DNA of 64,000 nucleotides, from NCBI RefSeq assembly GCF_024199005.1, contig NZ_JANATA010000010.1, positions 1 to 64,000 of the forward strand, given 5' to 3'. This document shows positions 54,998 to 64,000 of this stretch, piece after piece. Source of the stretch: Opacimonas viscosa. GTDB taxonomy: Bacteria > Pseudomonadota > Gammaproteobacteria > Enterobacterales > Alteromonadaceae. The notes beneath the pieces were generated by a model. It saw only the letters and a program-made list of their open reading frames with translations. It did not search any database and was not told where the DNA came from. The position numbers and the translations under genes were made by a program. Position 1 is the stretch's first letter. Each line of letters starts with the position of its first letter.

Positions 54998-55230
54998 CTA
55001 TTTTTCCCTTGTTGTTATTAATTCGATTTTATCAAACCTGTATTTCTCCCTTCCTTGGCAGTAATTGTAGGTTTCATCCAACATGTTCTTCTTATGCATT
55101 AGAATCAATTAAGACCTATGGATGTATAAAAGGTGTTTGGTTATCCATTCAACGCATACTAAAATGTCATCCATTTCATCCAGGTGGGATAGATCCCGTA
55201 CCTGATAATAATAAAGATACCAAACAGTAA
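54964..55230 (+). CDS. yidD: Membrane protein insertion efficiency factor YidD
   Basis: An 88-residue, membrane-associated helper of YidC-dependent insertion. [37 protein letters not shown] carries the three conserved cysteines, and GIDPVP follows. Starts inside rnpA and ends 11 bases before yidC, the standard order. Confidence 0.97.
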   Translation: MDKIKNTLRKITIFPLLLLIRFYQTCISPFLGSNCRFHPTCSSYALESIKTYGCIKGVWLSIQRILKCHPFHPGGIDPVPDNNKDTKQ

Positions 55231-55241
55231 GTAGAGATATT

Positions 55242-56912
55242 ATGGAATCCCAACGCAGTTTTATTCTCATTGCCTTAGCATTCGTGAGTTATTTGTTATG
55301 GCAAGAATGGTTAGCTAAGGATGTTGATCCGAACGATACCGTCCAAGTAAGTTCTCAAATATTACCCGCCGAGCCTGTGAAAGCTGTTGCGTCTGGTGGC
55401 GTAGTCGCAAATACCTTAGATGTACCTGAAGATATGACTACACAAAGCGTTGTGCCAGTTTTATCAACTGCCACTACTGCATCAGACCGTTATATTTCTG
55501 TTGAGACAGATACTTTATCTGTCGTTATCGACCGAATTGGTGGAGACGTTGTCAAGGCAAACCTGAATAAATATCCTATTACTGAAGGCTCTGATGATGC
55601 ATATAGTCTACTACGTCCATCAGGCGCGGTGTATGTTGCGCAAAGTGGGTTAATCGGTGCTAATGGACCAGATGCTAACCCAGCGGGTCGTCCTATGTAC
55701 GATGCTCCCCAACAAGCATATGTACTAGACAGTAACACACTAAGCGTGCCTTTATCTTGGACCGATGGCAATGGCCTTACCATTACCAAAACATTTAGTT
55801 TCAGTCGCGCAAGTCATGCCGTCAATGTAGTACAAAACATTACTAACAATTCAGCAAATACTGCTGTTGTTCAACCATATGCACAATTAAAACAAACATT
55901 TAATGTCCCAGAAGGCTCTATGTTTATGCCCACTTATCGCGGTGCAGCATTTGGGACAGCTGAAGAACAATATACCAAGTATTCGTTCTCTGATATCGAA
56001 GATGAAAACTTACGTGAAACAACTCCTGCTGGTTGGGTAGCCATGATTGAGCACTATTTCCTAACAGCATGGGTACCACCTCAAGATAAAAGTAACACGA
56101 TTTATACACGTGCTATCGGTGCTGAGTTTGCAACGATCGGGTATACATCTGAAGCAGTAAGTATCCCTGCCGGAACAACCACAGAATTATCTAGCCTTTT
56201 ATATATGGGCCCTAAAGACCAAGATACTTTACGTGAATTTGCGACAGGTCTGCACTTGACTGTTGATTACGGCATTTTATGGTTTATCTCAGAGTGGTTA
56301 TTTTGGTTACTCCAGATTATCCAAGGTGTGGTAGTTAACTGGGGTGTCGCAATCATCATTATTACTATCATAGTAAAAGGTGTCATGTATCCATTGACCA
56401 AAAAACAATACGAATCAATGGCAAAAATGCGTGTTTTAGCACCTAAAATGCAGCAAATAAAAGAACGTGTTGGTGATGATCGTCAAAAGATGTCACAAGC
56501 TATGATGGAGTTATACAAAAAAGAAAAAGTAAACCCAATGGGTGGTTGCTTCCCACTGCTTTTACAAATGCCAATTTTCTTGGCATTGTACTGGGTATTC
56601 TTGGAGTCAGTAGAACTGCGTCAAGCTGACTTTGTGTTATGGATCACAGATTTATCGGTGAAAGACCCTTACTTTGTATTACCTATCCTAACAGGTATCA
56701 GTATGTGGGCATTACAAAAACTACAACCAATGACGATCCAGGACGAGATGCAAAAGAAAATCATGCAGTTTATGCCTGTAATGATGACTGTATTCTTTAT
56801 GTGGTTCCCTGCTGGATTAGTTTTATATTGGTTAGTCAGTAACGTCATTACCTTGGTGCAAGCAAAACTTATTTACGCGTCTATGGAAAAACGTGGACTG
56901 AGCGCAAAATAA
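55242..56912 (+). CDS. yidC: Membrane protein insertase YidC
   Basis: Inserts and folds inner-membrane proteins with or without SecYEG. 556 residues: an N-terminal transmembrane helix (about 5-20), large periplasmic domain (about 50-335), and five helices in the C-terminal insertase part. The conserved stretch IIVKGVMYPLTKKQYESMAKMRVLAPKM has Lys where E. coli has the groove Arg366, keeping the positive charge. KVNPMGGCFPLLLQMPIFLALY follows. Ends with MEKRGLSAK. Confidence 0.97.
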   Translation: MESQRSFILIALAFVSYLLWQEWLAKDVDPNDTVQVSSQILPAEPVKAVASGGVVANTLDVPEDMTTQSVVPVLSTATTASDRYISVETDTLSVVIDRIGGDVVKANLNKYPITEGSDDAYSLLRPSGAVYVAQSGLIGANGPDANPAGRPMYDAPQQAYVLDSNTLSVPLSWTDGNGLTITKTFSFSRASHAVNVVQNITNNSANTAVVQPYAQLKQTFNVPEGSMFMPTYRGAAFGTAEEQYTKYSFSDIEDENLRETTPAGWVAMIEHYFLTAWVPPQDKSNTIYTRAIGAEFATIGYTSEAVSIPAGTTTELSSLLYMGPKDQDTLREFATGLHLTVDYGILWFISEWLFWLLQIIQGVVVNWGVAIIIITIIVKGVMYPLTKKQYESMAKMRVLAPKMQQIKERVGDDRQKMSQAMMELYKKEKVNPMGGCFPLLLQMPIFLALYWVFLESVELRQADFVLWITDLSVKDPYFVLPILTGISMWALQKLQPMTIQDEMQKKIMQFMPVMMTVFFMWFPAGLVLYWLVSNVITLVQAKLIYASMEKRGLSAK

Positions 56913-56935
56913 CTATTTAATTAAAGGAACAAGCT

Positions 56936-57418
56936 ATGCCTTCATTTGATATTGTATCTGAAATAGATAATGTAGAAGTCGGTAATGCAGTAGATAATGC
57001 AAATCGAGAACTGACAACACGCTTTGACTTTAGAGGTGTCGACGCCACTTTTTCTAAAGTAGAAGATAATGTTCAAATGCAGGCAGAAGCTGAATTTCAG
57101 TTACAACAGATGTTAGATATTTTACGAGGTACCTGTGTCAAACGCGGTGTAGACACAGCAGCAATGGAAACCAAAGACGTTGTTCATTCAGGTAAAATAT
57201 ACAAGCAACTGGTAGAGTTTCAACAAGGCATTGACCAAGCTATGGCAAAGAAAATAGTCAAACTTGTGAAAGATGCCAAAATCAAGGTGCAAACAGCTAT
57301 CCAAGGTGAACAACTACGGGTTACAGGGAAGAAACGCGATGAATTGCAACAGGTAATCGCGCTAGTAAAAGAGGCTAATTTAGGACAACCTTTCCAATAC
57401 AAAAATTTCCGTGATTAA
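56936..57418 (+). CDS. yajQ: YajQ family nucleotide-binding protein
   Basis: A 160-residue protein of the YajQ family (UPF0234). [17 protein letters not shown], and [15 protein letters not shown]-like [33 protein letters not shown] are all family blocks. Some members bind cyclic di-GMP and act with a LysR regulator. It sits 23 bases after yidC and 24 before mnmE, a place where E. coli has no gene. Confidence 0.96.
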   Translation: MPSFDIVSEIDNVEVGNAVDNANRELTTRFDFRGVDATFSKVEDNVQMQAEAEFQLQQMLDILRGTCVKRGVDTAAMETKDVVHSGKIYKQLVEFQQGIDQAMAKKIVKLVKDAKIKVQTAIQGEQLRVTGKKRDELQQVIALVKEANLGQPFQYKNFRD

Positions 57419-57442
57419 ACCTTTATGCGGTAGGAATATCTG

Positions 57443-58843
57443 ATGTCCGAGTTAACTAATCAGGATACGATAATTGCCCAAGCAACTGCGGTTGGCAAAG
57501 GTGGGGTTGGTATCATAAGGGTATCTGGCCCCCTTGCGCGCACTGTCGCAGAACAAATATTAGGTGAATGTCCAGCCCCTCGCCATGCCAAATATGGCCC
57601 TTTTTATGACCAACATAAACACATCATAGATGAAGGTATCGCGTTATTTTTTCCTAATCCGCATTCTTTTACTGGTGAAGATGTCCTAGAACTACAAGGC
57701 CATGGCGGACAAATCGTCATGGACATGTTGTTACAAAGTATCCTACAACAACCCAATATTCGTTTAGCAAACCCCGGTGAATTTTCAGAACGTGCTTTTC
57801 TCAATGATAAATTAGATTTAGCCCAAGCCGAAGCTATCGCCGATTTGATTGATGCGTCTTCAGAACAAGCAGCACGTTCAGCACTGCGGTCTCTACAAGG
57901 TGAATTTTCGCAACGAATACATCGTTTAGTTGATGAAATTATTCATTTACGTATGTACGTTGAAGCTGCTATTGACTTTCCAGAGGAAGAAATAGACTTT
58001 TTATCAGATGGTAAAGTCCAAGGGGATCTACAAAATATCATTGATACGCTCGATACTGTGCAACAACAAGCTAAACAAGGAAGTATCCTACGCGAAGGTA
58101 TGCAAGTAGTCATTGCTGGACGACCTAACGCTGGTAAATCTAGTTTACTCAATGCTTTAGCTGGTCGCGATGCCGCCATTGTGACTGATATCGCAGGTAC
58201 CACTCGAGATGTCCTCACAGAGCATATTCACATTGATGGTATGCCACTTCATATCATTGATACTGCTGGCTTGCGAGAAAGTCCTGATAAAGTTGAACAG
58301 ATTGGTATTGAAAGGGCATGGGATGCGATAGCTGGTGCAGACCGAGTATTATTTATGGTGGATAGTACAGATGCCCATACAGCATCAAAAGACACAACAA
58401 TTAATCCCCTAGATCCTCATACAATATGGCCCGAATTTATGGCTAAACTGCCTGAAAATATGGGGGTTACCGTCATCCGGAATAAAGCGGATCTCAGTGG
58501 TGAAACCATTGGTCTAACTGAGCATAACGGTTACCCTACTCTCACCATCAGTGCATCGAACAAAAAAGGTATTGAATTAGTCTCCGCACATTTAAAAGAA
58601 TGTATGGGCTTTGATACAACAACCGAAGGTCAATTTTTAGCACGACGTCGCCATGTCCAAGCCATCGCAGATGCTGCATTGCATTTACACACTGGCCAGG
58701 CCCAACTGGAAGGATTTTTTGCTGGTGAACTGTTGGCAGAAGAACTGCGATTAGCACAGATGGCATTAAATGAAATTACGGGTGAATTTAGCTCAGACGA
58801 TTTATTAGGTAAAATATTCTCTTCTTTTTGTATCGGTAAATAA
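57443..58843 (+). CDS. mnmE: tRNA modification GTPase MnmE
   Basis: With MnmG it makes (carboxymethyl)aminomethyl-U34 in tRNA. 466 residues: N-terminal tetrahydrofolate-binding domain ([22 protein letters not shown]), helical domain, and inserted G domain with [11 protein letters not shown] (from about 226), [15 protein letters not shown] and RNKADL. The C-terminal CIGK holds the catalytic Cys. Its partner mnmG lies just across oriC. mioC follows after 9 bases. Confidence 0.99.
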   Translation: MSELTNQDTIIAQATAVGKGGVGIIRVSGPLARTVAEQILGECPAPRHAKYGPFYDQHKHIIDEGIALFFPNPHSFTGEDVLELQGHGGQIVMDMLLQSILQQPNIRLANPGEFSERAFLNDKLDLAQAEAIADLIDASSEQAARSALRSLQGEFSQRIHRLVDEIIHLRMYVEAAIDFPEEEIDFLSDGKVQGDLQNIIDTLDTVQQQAKQGSILREGMQVVIAGRPNAGKSSLLNALAGRDAAIVTDIAGTTRDVLTEHIHIDGMPLHIIDTAGLRESPDKVEQIGIERAWDAIAGADRVLFMVDSTDAHTASKDTTINPLDPHTIWPEFMAKLPENMGVTVIRNKADLSGETIGLTEHNGYPTLTISASNKKGIELVSAHLKECMGFDTTTEGQFLARRRHVQAIADAALHLHTGQAQLEGFFAGELLAEELRLAQMALNEITGEFSSDDLLGKIFSSFCIGK

Positions 58844-58852
58844 GGATTCAGC

Positions 58853-59290
58853 ATGGCACATATTACCCCTCCATTCGAAATCATTGTGGGTTCTGTATTA
58901 GGTGCCACAGAATACGTCGCTGATGCTATAAAAGCACTATGTGACGAACTCGGGTTTGCAGCAAATGTGCATTTTCAACCCGATCTGAACGCATTAGATT
59001 GTAATAGTACCTGGATTATTTGTAGCTCAACCCATGGCGCAGGTGATTTGCCAGATAATATCCAGCCTTTTTACAAGGAACTTACAAGTACTTCTTTAGG
59101 AAATACTTATTATCTTATCGGTCTCGGTGATAGTTCTTATGATACTTATTGTGGCGCTGCAGAAAAACTGCACCAACAGATGCAAAAGGCAGGCGCTGTA
59201 GAATTAAGTGCGCCATTTTTAATCGATGTATTGCAACATCCAATCCCTGAAGATGTCGCGGTTGAATGGCTAAAACAACAATTAGCCTAA
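58853..59290 (+). CDS. mioC: Flavodoxin-like protein MioC
   Basis: An FMN-binding flavodoxin, 145 residues, linked to biotin synthase activity in E. coli. FMN-loop-like GSVLGATEYVADAI, CSSTHGAGDLPDN and GLGDSSYDTYCGAAEKL are present. In E. coli mioC lies next to oriC and its transcription enters the origin; here dnaT-dnaC come between. Confidence 0.93.
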   Translation: MAHITPPFEIIVGSVLGATEYVADAIKALCDELGFAANVHFQPDLNALDCNSTWIICSSTHGAGDLPDNIQPFYKELTSTSLGNTYYLIGLGDSSYDTYCGAAEKLHQQMQKAGAVELSAPFLIDVLQHPIPEDVAVEWLKQQLA

Positions 59291-59303
59291 GCACTGAGTT
59301 TTT

Positions 59304-59969
59304 ATGTTACAAATTAATCAAGCAGAACTAGATATCCTAAAAAGTTTCATTTCAAATGAAGCAAAGGTGCTTTACGTGCTCGGTTTAAGAAAAGATGCTA
59401 ACACCACGACTGGCGCATCTGCACCAATTAATTACAAAGAACTCTGCCCGCTTGTCAGTACCAAAGATGTACTAATCAAGCAAGGTAGGCAAATCAATTC
59501 TTTGGTACGTGAACTTCGTGATGTAGGTCTGATATCATTTGCTGAGCATATTGATTTGAAGCATACTTTACAGGGTAAAACGGTCAATTTACCTTTGATG
59601 ATTGTAAGTGATGATACTTACATGAAACTGCATAATTCTACCCAAGCAATGACTATCGACTGGCTACCCGATCCAAAATTGTATGATGAATTAGCACAAC
59701 TTATTGGCCTAGTTGATAAAACATATACCAAAGAAATGGTCGGCGACTTTGTCGCTTATTGGCTCGGTCGTCCGCATAATCAGTTTACATTGTTTCAATG
59801 GACCCAAAAGTTCGTGTTGCAGCGCAAACAACAATTAATTAGACACACCCAAGCAACCACAGCAGTTACTAGAGTAGGCCTACAAACCAAAGTAGCTGAA
59901 GCAAGTGTGGAAACAGATGCCAAAACAAAAGCATTAGTCGCTAAATACAAAACAAAAACAGGTGAATGA
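59304..59969 (+). CDS. dnaT: Primosomal protein DnaT-like
   Basis: A 221-residue protein with a C-terminal DnaT DNA-binding-like domain: DWLPDPKLYDELAQLIGLVDKTYTKEMVGDFVAYWLGRPHNQFTLFQWTQKFVLQ. The N-terminal half is a winged-helix-like region (NYKELCPLVSTKDVLIKQGRQINSLVRELRDVGLI). DnaT passes the primosome from PriA/PriB to DnaB-DnaC in replication restart. Overlap with dnaC by 4 bases (ATGA) supports the pairing. The N-terminal half differs from E. coli DnaT. Confidence 0.83.
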   Translation: MLQINQAELDILKSFISNEAKVLYVLGLRKDANTTTGASAPINYKELCPLVSTKDVLIKQGRQINSLVRELRDVGLISFAEHIDLKHTLQGKTVNLPLMIVSDDTYMKLHNSTQAMTIDWLPDPKLYDELAQLIGLVDKTYTKEMVGDFVAYWLGRPHNQFTLFQWTQKFVLQRKQQLIRHTQATTAVTRVGLQTKVAEASVETDAKTKALVAKYKTKTGE

Positions 59970-60796
59970 TTTTGGATAATATTGCAGATAAGATTCAACG
60001 ATTAGCAAAGACTTTAGGTAAATCAGCGCCTTCTGATCCTGAGTACATTAACTATCAAGAATTGCGTAAAGGCTATGAGAAAAAAGCCAATGCAGATATC
60101 CAAAAAATCCAAAAAGATACCAAAAGAGCAAGAGTATTGACTATCCAAGGCCAGGCTGATTTAAATCCTAAATGGCGCTTTGACAATCTCATAGCTGATT
60201 CTGACGATGTAAATGAAGCGCTAGACGTTGCAAATTCATTTATTGGTGCCCACAACGATCCAGCATGGCGAAACAGTTCCTCACACATGATGATTTTTTA
60301 TGGCGATTACGGCAGAGGTAAGTCCCATATAGCGGGTGCAATAGCCCATGAATTGATTGAGCAATACGAGATAACCGTTCTTTATCGCCAATTATCGACC
60401 TTACTCGATATGCGTTTATTCTCCTATGATTTTTCGGCCACAGATGGTGCATCAGAACAATATAGAAAAATTCAGAATGAATTGCTAAACGTTGATTTAT
60501 TGGTTTTAGATGAAGTCTGTGTAAATGAAACCATGCTAAAGAAAAACGCCCAAAGCTGGTTAGGTAACATTCTCAGGCAGCGTTTAGTTAATCACAAAAA
60601 CTGTATTTTAATTACTAATCACGATTTAGCCAGCTTAGAAACTGCTGTAGGGAGATATTGTTTTGAGTCAATCAAAGAATACGATAGCTACAGAGTTAGG
60701 TTTTCTGGCCCTTCTCGAAGAGAAGTTATCGTCCCAGAAGCTGTAAGTAGCACACCAATTAAACAACAAGGCTATACACCTAATCAGGTCAAATAG
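59966..60796 (+). CDS. dnaC: DnaC-like helicase loader
   Basis: AAA+ protein of 276 residues that loads the DnaB helicase. A helical N-terminus (about 1-65) for DnaB binding; Walker A GDYGRGKSHIAGAIAHEL (Lys119), Walker B VDLLVLDEVCV, and SFEIKEYDSYR-like CFESIKEYDSYRVRFSGPSRR with the arginine finger region. It overlaps dnaT by 4 bases and ends 160 bases before the first oriC element. Confidence 0.93.
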   Translation: MILDNIADKIQRLAKTLGKSAPSDPEYINYQELRKGYEKKANADIQKIQKDTKRARVLTIQGQADLNPKWRFDNLIADSDDVNEALDVANSFIGAHNDPAWRNSSSHMMIFYGDYGRGKSHIAGAIAHELIEQYEITVLYRQLSTLLDMRLFSYDFSATDGASEQYRKIQNELLNVDLLVLDEVCVNETMLKKNAQSWLGNILRQRLVNHKNCILITNHDLASLETAVGRYCFESIKEYDSYRVRFSGPSRREVIVPEAVSSTPIKQQGYTPNQVK

Positions 60797-60849
60797 GCCC
60801 TTTTACATTTTTGCCACTATTACCTACCAATAACCCCATTACAAGCTCG

Positions 60850-60881
60850 CGTATCAACCTATAAATGAGGTAGTTGATACG
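60850..60881. repeat. Hairpin between dnaC and oriC
   Basis: Nine-base perfect arms CGTATCAAC (60850-60858) and GTTGATACG (60873-60881), loop of 14. No T run follows, so it is not a standard terminator, but it would be the last structure in the dnaC transcript before the origin. Confidence 0.55.
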
Positions 60882-60955
60882 TGGCTATTGTGTATAACTA
60901 ATAAAATCAGTCACCAAAAATAAATTCACTATAGCTAACAATGATTTAAATGATT

Positions 60956-61048
60956 ATACCGATCGTTATACAATTTTACCCACAGTTTACCCACAGATTA
61001 TACAGAGCTGTGGATAAGATCGGTAGTAACCTGTCGCTAAGATCGGTA
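60956..61048. repeat. GATCGGTA motif, three copies in oriC
   Basis: TAAGATCGGTA occurs twice in direct order (61015-61025 and 61038-61048, 23 bases apart), and the core GATCGGTAT occurs inverted at 60956-60964. Each copy holds a Dam-type GATC, which SeqA could bind when hemimethylated. Confidence 0.65.
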
Positions 61049-61345
61049 TAAAGAAATAATAACTATTGCTCTTTTTTTACTTGTGGATAACTAGGCGATT
61101 TATACACAGGTTATACCGGGTTAAGAACAGACCTTAGGTAGAGTTATGATCGAAATAAACTATTGAAATAAATATATTTTTTTCGCTTATCAACAGAAAT
61201 CGTCGTCCTTAATAATAACAATAATAATCTATACAATATAAAAAGATTATATTTCTTGTATCCAAGATTGAGGAAACAAAACAGAAATAAATCACAATTT
61301 TTTTTGACGCATAAATCGTTTTTTTTCTAGCTAAAGTTATCAACA
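60956..61345. other. Chromosomal replication origin oriC
   Basis: The 644-base gap between dnaC and mnmG contains no gene that I can support. DnaA boxes: TTATCCACA (minus) at 61009-61017 and 61082-61090, TTATACACA at 61100-61108, TTACCCACA at 60976-60984 and 60987-60995, TTATCAACA at 61187-61195 and 61337-61345, and a one-mismatch TTATACAGA at 60998-61006. A strongly AT-rich stretch (about 61150-61340) on the mnmG side is the likely unwinding element. Four GATC sites occur, at 60961, 61018, 61041 and 61148. The mioC side/mnmG side layout matches E. coli oriC. The edges are approximate. Confidence 0.92.
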
Positions 61346-61440
61346 GCAAACGGTAATATTTTTCCAAAAGAATTGTTAACTTAAGAAATAATCAGCTAAA
61401 ATGCTGGCATTGATTAAGAATGGTTGTGAGGACCTTTTCC

Positions 61441-63330
61441 ATGTTTTATGCAGAAGATTACGATGTAATCGTTGTTGGTGGTGGACATGCCGGAACCGAA
61501 GCTGCACTAGCTGCTGCTCGTATGGGTGTAAAAACATTACTATTAACACACAACATGGAAACGTTAGGTCAAATGTCTTGTAATCCAGCGATTGGTGGTA
61601 TTGGCAAAGGACATTTAGTCAAAGAGATAGATGCTCTGGGCGGTGTCATGGCAAAAGCTATTGATAAAGCCGGTATCCAATTCCGGACTTTAAACGCATC
61701 AAAAGGGCCAGCAGTAAGAGCAACTCGTGCTCAAGCAGATAGAAGTTTATATCGTATAGCTGTCCGTGAAGCATTGGAACATCAAAAGAACCTGACTATT
61801 TTTCAACAATCCTGCGACGATATTATTGTTGAAAATGATCGTGTAACAGGTGTTGTTACACAAATGGGCTTAAAATTTAAAGCAAAAACAGTCGTTATCA
61901 CAGTCGGTACTTTTCTTGGTGGAACCATTCATATTGGATTGGAAAACTACAAAGGCGGTCGAGCTGGTGATCCACCCTCGATTGCTTTAGCCGAGCGTTT
62001 ACGAGCATTGCCTTTTAGAGTTGATCGTTTAAAAACAGGTACACCGGCTCGCTTGGATGCACGTACCTTAAATTACGATGTCATGCAAAAACAACCTGGT
62101 GATACTCCCCTACCCGTTTTTTCATTTATGGGTCAAGTTTCTGATCATCCAGAACAAATACCGTGTTATATCACCCATACCAATGAAAAAACTCACGATA
62201 TCATTCGTAGTGGTCTGGACCGGTCACCCATGTATACGGGTGTCATCGAAGGTATTGGGCCAAGATACTGTCCGAGTATCGAAGACAAAATTAACCGTTT
62301 TGCTGATAAAGATTCACATCAAATATTTGTTGAGCCCGAAGGTTTAAACAGCATTGAGATCTACCCGAATGGGATCTCAACATCATTACCATTTGATGTG
62401 CAATTTGATTTAGTTCGTTCGATCAAAGGTTTTGAAAACGCGCATATCATCAGACCGGGTTATGCCATCGAATATGATTTTTTTGACCCACGAGATCTCA
62501 AACAATCGTTAGAGACGAAGTTTATCGATGGTCTGTTTTTTGCCGGTCAAATCAACGGTACAACCGGTTATGAAGAAGCTGGCGCACAAGGTTTATTAGC
62601 TGGTGCTAATGCCGCTTTACAAACCCAAAATAAAGAGGCCATATCACTGCGTCGAGACCAAGCTTATATTGGTGTATTGATTGATGATTTAGCCACTATG
62701 GGAACGAAAGAACCTTATCGTATGTTTACCTCTCGTGCAGAATATCGCTTGTTGTTACGAGAAGATAATGCGGATATTCGGTTAACAGCAGCTGGCCGTG
62801 AAGTCGGTTTAGTTGATGATGAGCGATGGGCTGCATTTAATGAAAAAATCGAACTTATTGAACTGGAGAAGCAACGCTTAAAAGGTCAGTATATTCACCC
62901 TAATCATGTCGCTGCAGAAGCGTTGAATAAACAGTTAAAAAATCCAGTTACACGTGAACATTCTCTTGAAGAATTGATTCGCCGTCCTGAAATGACCTAT
63001 GCCGAGTTAATGAAAGTGCCAACGTTAGGCCCTGGTTTAGACCATGCACAAGCAGCCGAGCAGGTAGAAATTCAGATCAAGTATGCCGGTTATATTGAAC
63101 GTCAAAAAGATGAGATAGCAAAAAGTCTGCGCCACGAAGAAACGCTATTACCACCTGATTTTGATTATGGGCAAATTTCTGGTTTATCCAATGAAGTAGT
63201 TGCAAAACTAACTGATGCGCGTCCAGAAACGATAGGTAAGGCATCTCGTATTTCAGGAATAACACCAGCAGCGATTTCATTATTGTTGGTTTATTTGAAA
63301 AAACACAATATGTTGCGTAAAACTGCGTAG
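61441..63330 (+). CDS. mnmG: tRNA modification enzyme MnmG (GidA)
   Basis: FAD-dependent partner of MnmE in wobble-U34 modification. 629 residues, equal to E. coli MnmG. FAD loop [55 protein letters not shown]-like KTGTPARLD, catalytic YCPSIEDKI with Cys, and [30 protein letters not shown] 61441 is used, not 61420, by homology. Transcribed away from oriC. Confidence 0.99.
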   Translation: MFYAEDYDVIVVGGGHAGTEAALAAARMGVKTLLLTHNMETLGQMSCNPAIGGIGKGHLVKEIDALGGVMAKAIDKAGIQFRTLNASKGPAVRATRAQADRSLYRIAVREALEHQKNLTIFQQSCDDIIVENDRVTGVVTQMGLKFKAKTVVITVGTFLGGTIHIGLENYKGGRAGDPPSIALAERLRALPFRVDRLKTGTPARLDARTLNYDVMQKQPGDTPLPVFSFMGQVSDHPEQIPCYITHTNEKTHDIIRSGLDRSPMYTGVIEGIGPRYCPSIEDKINRFADKDSHQIFVEPEGLNSIEIYPNGISTSLPFDVQFDLVRSIKGFENAHIIRPGYAIEYDFFDPRDLKQSLETKFIDGLFFAGQINGTTGYEEAGAQGLLAGANAALQTQNKEAISLRRDQAYIGVLIDDLATMGTKEPYRMFTSRAEYRLLLREDNADIRLTAAGREVGLVDDERWAAFNEKIELIELEKQRLKGQYIHPNHVAAEALNKQLKNPVTREHSLEELIRRPEMTYAELMKVPTLGPGLDHAQAAEQVEIQIKYAGYIERQKDEIAKSLRHEETLLPPDFDYGQISGLSNEVVAKLTDARPETIGKASRISGITPAAISLLLVYLKKHNMLRKTA

Positions 63331-63348
63331 ACAAAAATTAAGGTTATT

Positions 63349-64000
63349 ATGCAAGCTGTAGATGAAGTTCTCTGTCAGAAGTTACGCCATTTAATTGCAA
63401 AAACCGAATTATCGGTAAGTGATGAACAAGTCAATCTGCTGGTAGCTTTTGTAGAAATGATACAAAAATGGAATCAAGCATATAATTTAACATCTATTCG
63501 TAATGTGGATGATATGCTGGTAAAACACATCATGGATTCTATTATTGTCGCTCCGCTGTTAATCAACAAAGATAATGATAAAAATACGTTTATCGATGTT
63601 GGAACAGGGCCAGGTCTGCCAGGTATCCCATTGGCTATAATGCACCCTGATAAAGAATTTATTTTACTCGATTCTTTGGGCAAGCGTGTTCGCTTTATGC
63701 AGCAGGTTATTTATAACTTAAAAATAAAAAATGCTAAACCTGTGCAATCAAGGGTCGAAGAATACACCGACGGTATTCCTTTTTCAGGTGTTATTTCCAG
63801 AGCATTCGCCAGTACTCAAGATATGTTACATTGGTGTCACCATTTATTGGATGAAACGGGGAAATTCTTCGCTTTAAAAGGACAATACCCGAGTGCCGAA
63901 TTGGACCAATTAAAAACTGATTATACAGTGGTAGAAGCACATACTTTACAAGTTCCTCACTTAATTGGGGAAAGACATTTGATCGTAATTAGTAAAAACA
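63349..64000 (+). CDS. rsmG: 16S rRNA m7G527 methyltransferase RsmG, cut by window end
   Basis: SAM-dependent methyltransferase for G527 of 16S rRNA. 217 codons are present with no stop before the window end; the last residues ([13 protein letters not shown]) match the family C-terminus, so only a few codons are missing. Motifs: [39 protein letters not shown] (SAM site) and ISRAFAS. AAGG precedes the ATG. Follows mnmG after 18 bases, as usual; parAB would be expected next. Confidence 0.96.
   Translation, partial: MQAVDEVLCQKLRHLIAKTELSVSDEQVNLLVAFVEMIQKWNQAYNLTSIRNVDDMLVKHIMDSIIVAPLLINKDNDKNTFIDVGTGPGLPGIPLAIMHPDKEFILLDSLGKRVRFMQQVIYNLKIKNAKPVQSRVEEYTDGIPFSGVISRAFASTQDMLHWCHHLLDETGKFFALKGQYPSAELDQLKTDYTVVEAHTLQVPHLIGERHLIVISKN

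Overview
The window is chromosomal DNA from a marine-type gammaproteobacterium, most like the Alteromonadales (Alteromonas/Colwellia/Shewanella relatives). The evidence is an MSHA pilus locus directly upstream of mreBCD-rng-yhdP-tldD, a monomeric-type NADP isocitrate dehydrogenase, the gmk-rpoZ-spoT-ridA-trmH-recG cluster, hemCDXY, and an E. coli-type origin between mioC and mnmG. Base composition looks AT-rich throughout. I cannot name the genus. No tRNA, rRNA, insertion sequence, prophage or CRISPR array was seen.

Layout. 1-7.7 kb: the 3' part of an MSHA type IV pilus operon (major pilin mshA, minor pilins mshC, D, O, P and the large LamG/DUF6701 protein MshQ), preceded by seven copies of a 9-bp repeat at the window edge. 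7.9-19.6 kb: cell shape and envelope genes (mreBCD, rng, yhdP), then tldD, darP and pmbA. 19.7-27 kb, minus strand: rsmJ-recG-trmH-ridA-spoT-rpoZ-gmk. 27-32.5 kb, plus strand: cyaY, a serine esterase and hemCDXY. 32.6-47.8 kb: mixed metabolic and accessory genes (YHS protein, yigZ, ppnP, DUF3087, an aldehyde dehydrogenase, a prolyl oligopeptidase lipoprotein, a YdjM-like membrane hydrolase, hrpB, icd, a small DUF6435-like gene, a HEPN protein, tapT, a GST). 47.9-54 kb, minus strand: gyrB-recF-dnaN-dnaA. 54.5-60.8 kb, plus strand: rpmH-rnpA-yidD-yidC-yajQ-mnmE-mioC-dnaT-dnaC. 60.8-61.4 kb: oriC. 61.4-64 kb: mnmG and an rsmG cut by the window end.

How the genes work together. The right third is the replication-origin region. 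It holds the initiator (DnaA), clamp (DnaN), RecF, gyrase B, primosome protein DnaT, the helicase loader DnaC, a DnaA-box-rich oriC, and two identical parS-like 16-mers inside recF for ParB-dependent segregation. The left end makes and displays a surface pilus. The centre carries the stringent-response, haem and tRNA/rRNA-modification housekeeping sets.

Most of the window is ordinary core genome, and I saw no clear undescribed multi-gene system. The items most worth a second look are the dnaT-dnaC pair placed beside oriC, the paired parS sites, the HEPN gene with a perfect 21-bp palindrome upstream, the 9-bp repeat array before the pilin, the overlapping minigene in front of hemD, and a 44-codon relic of an unidentified protein gene.
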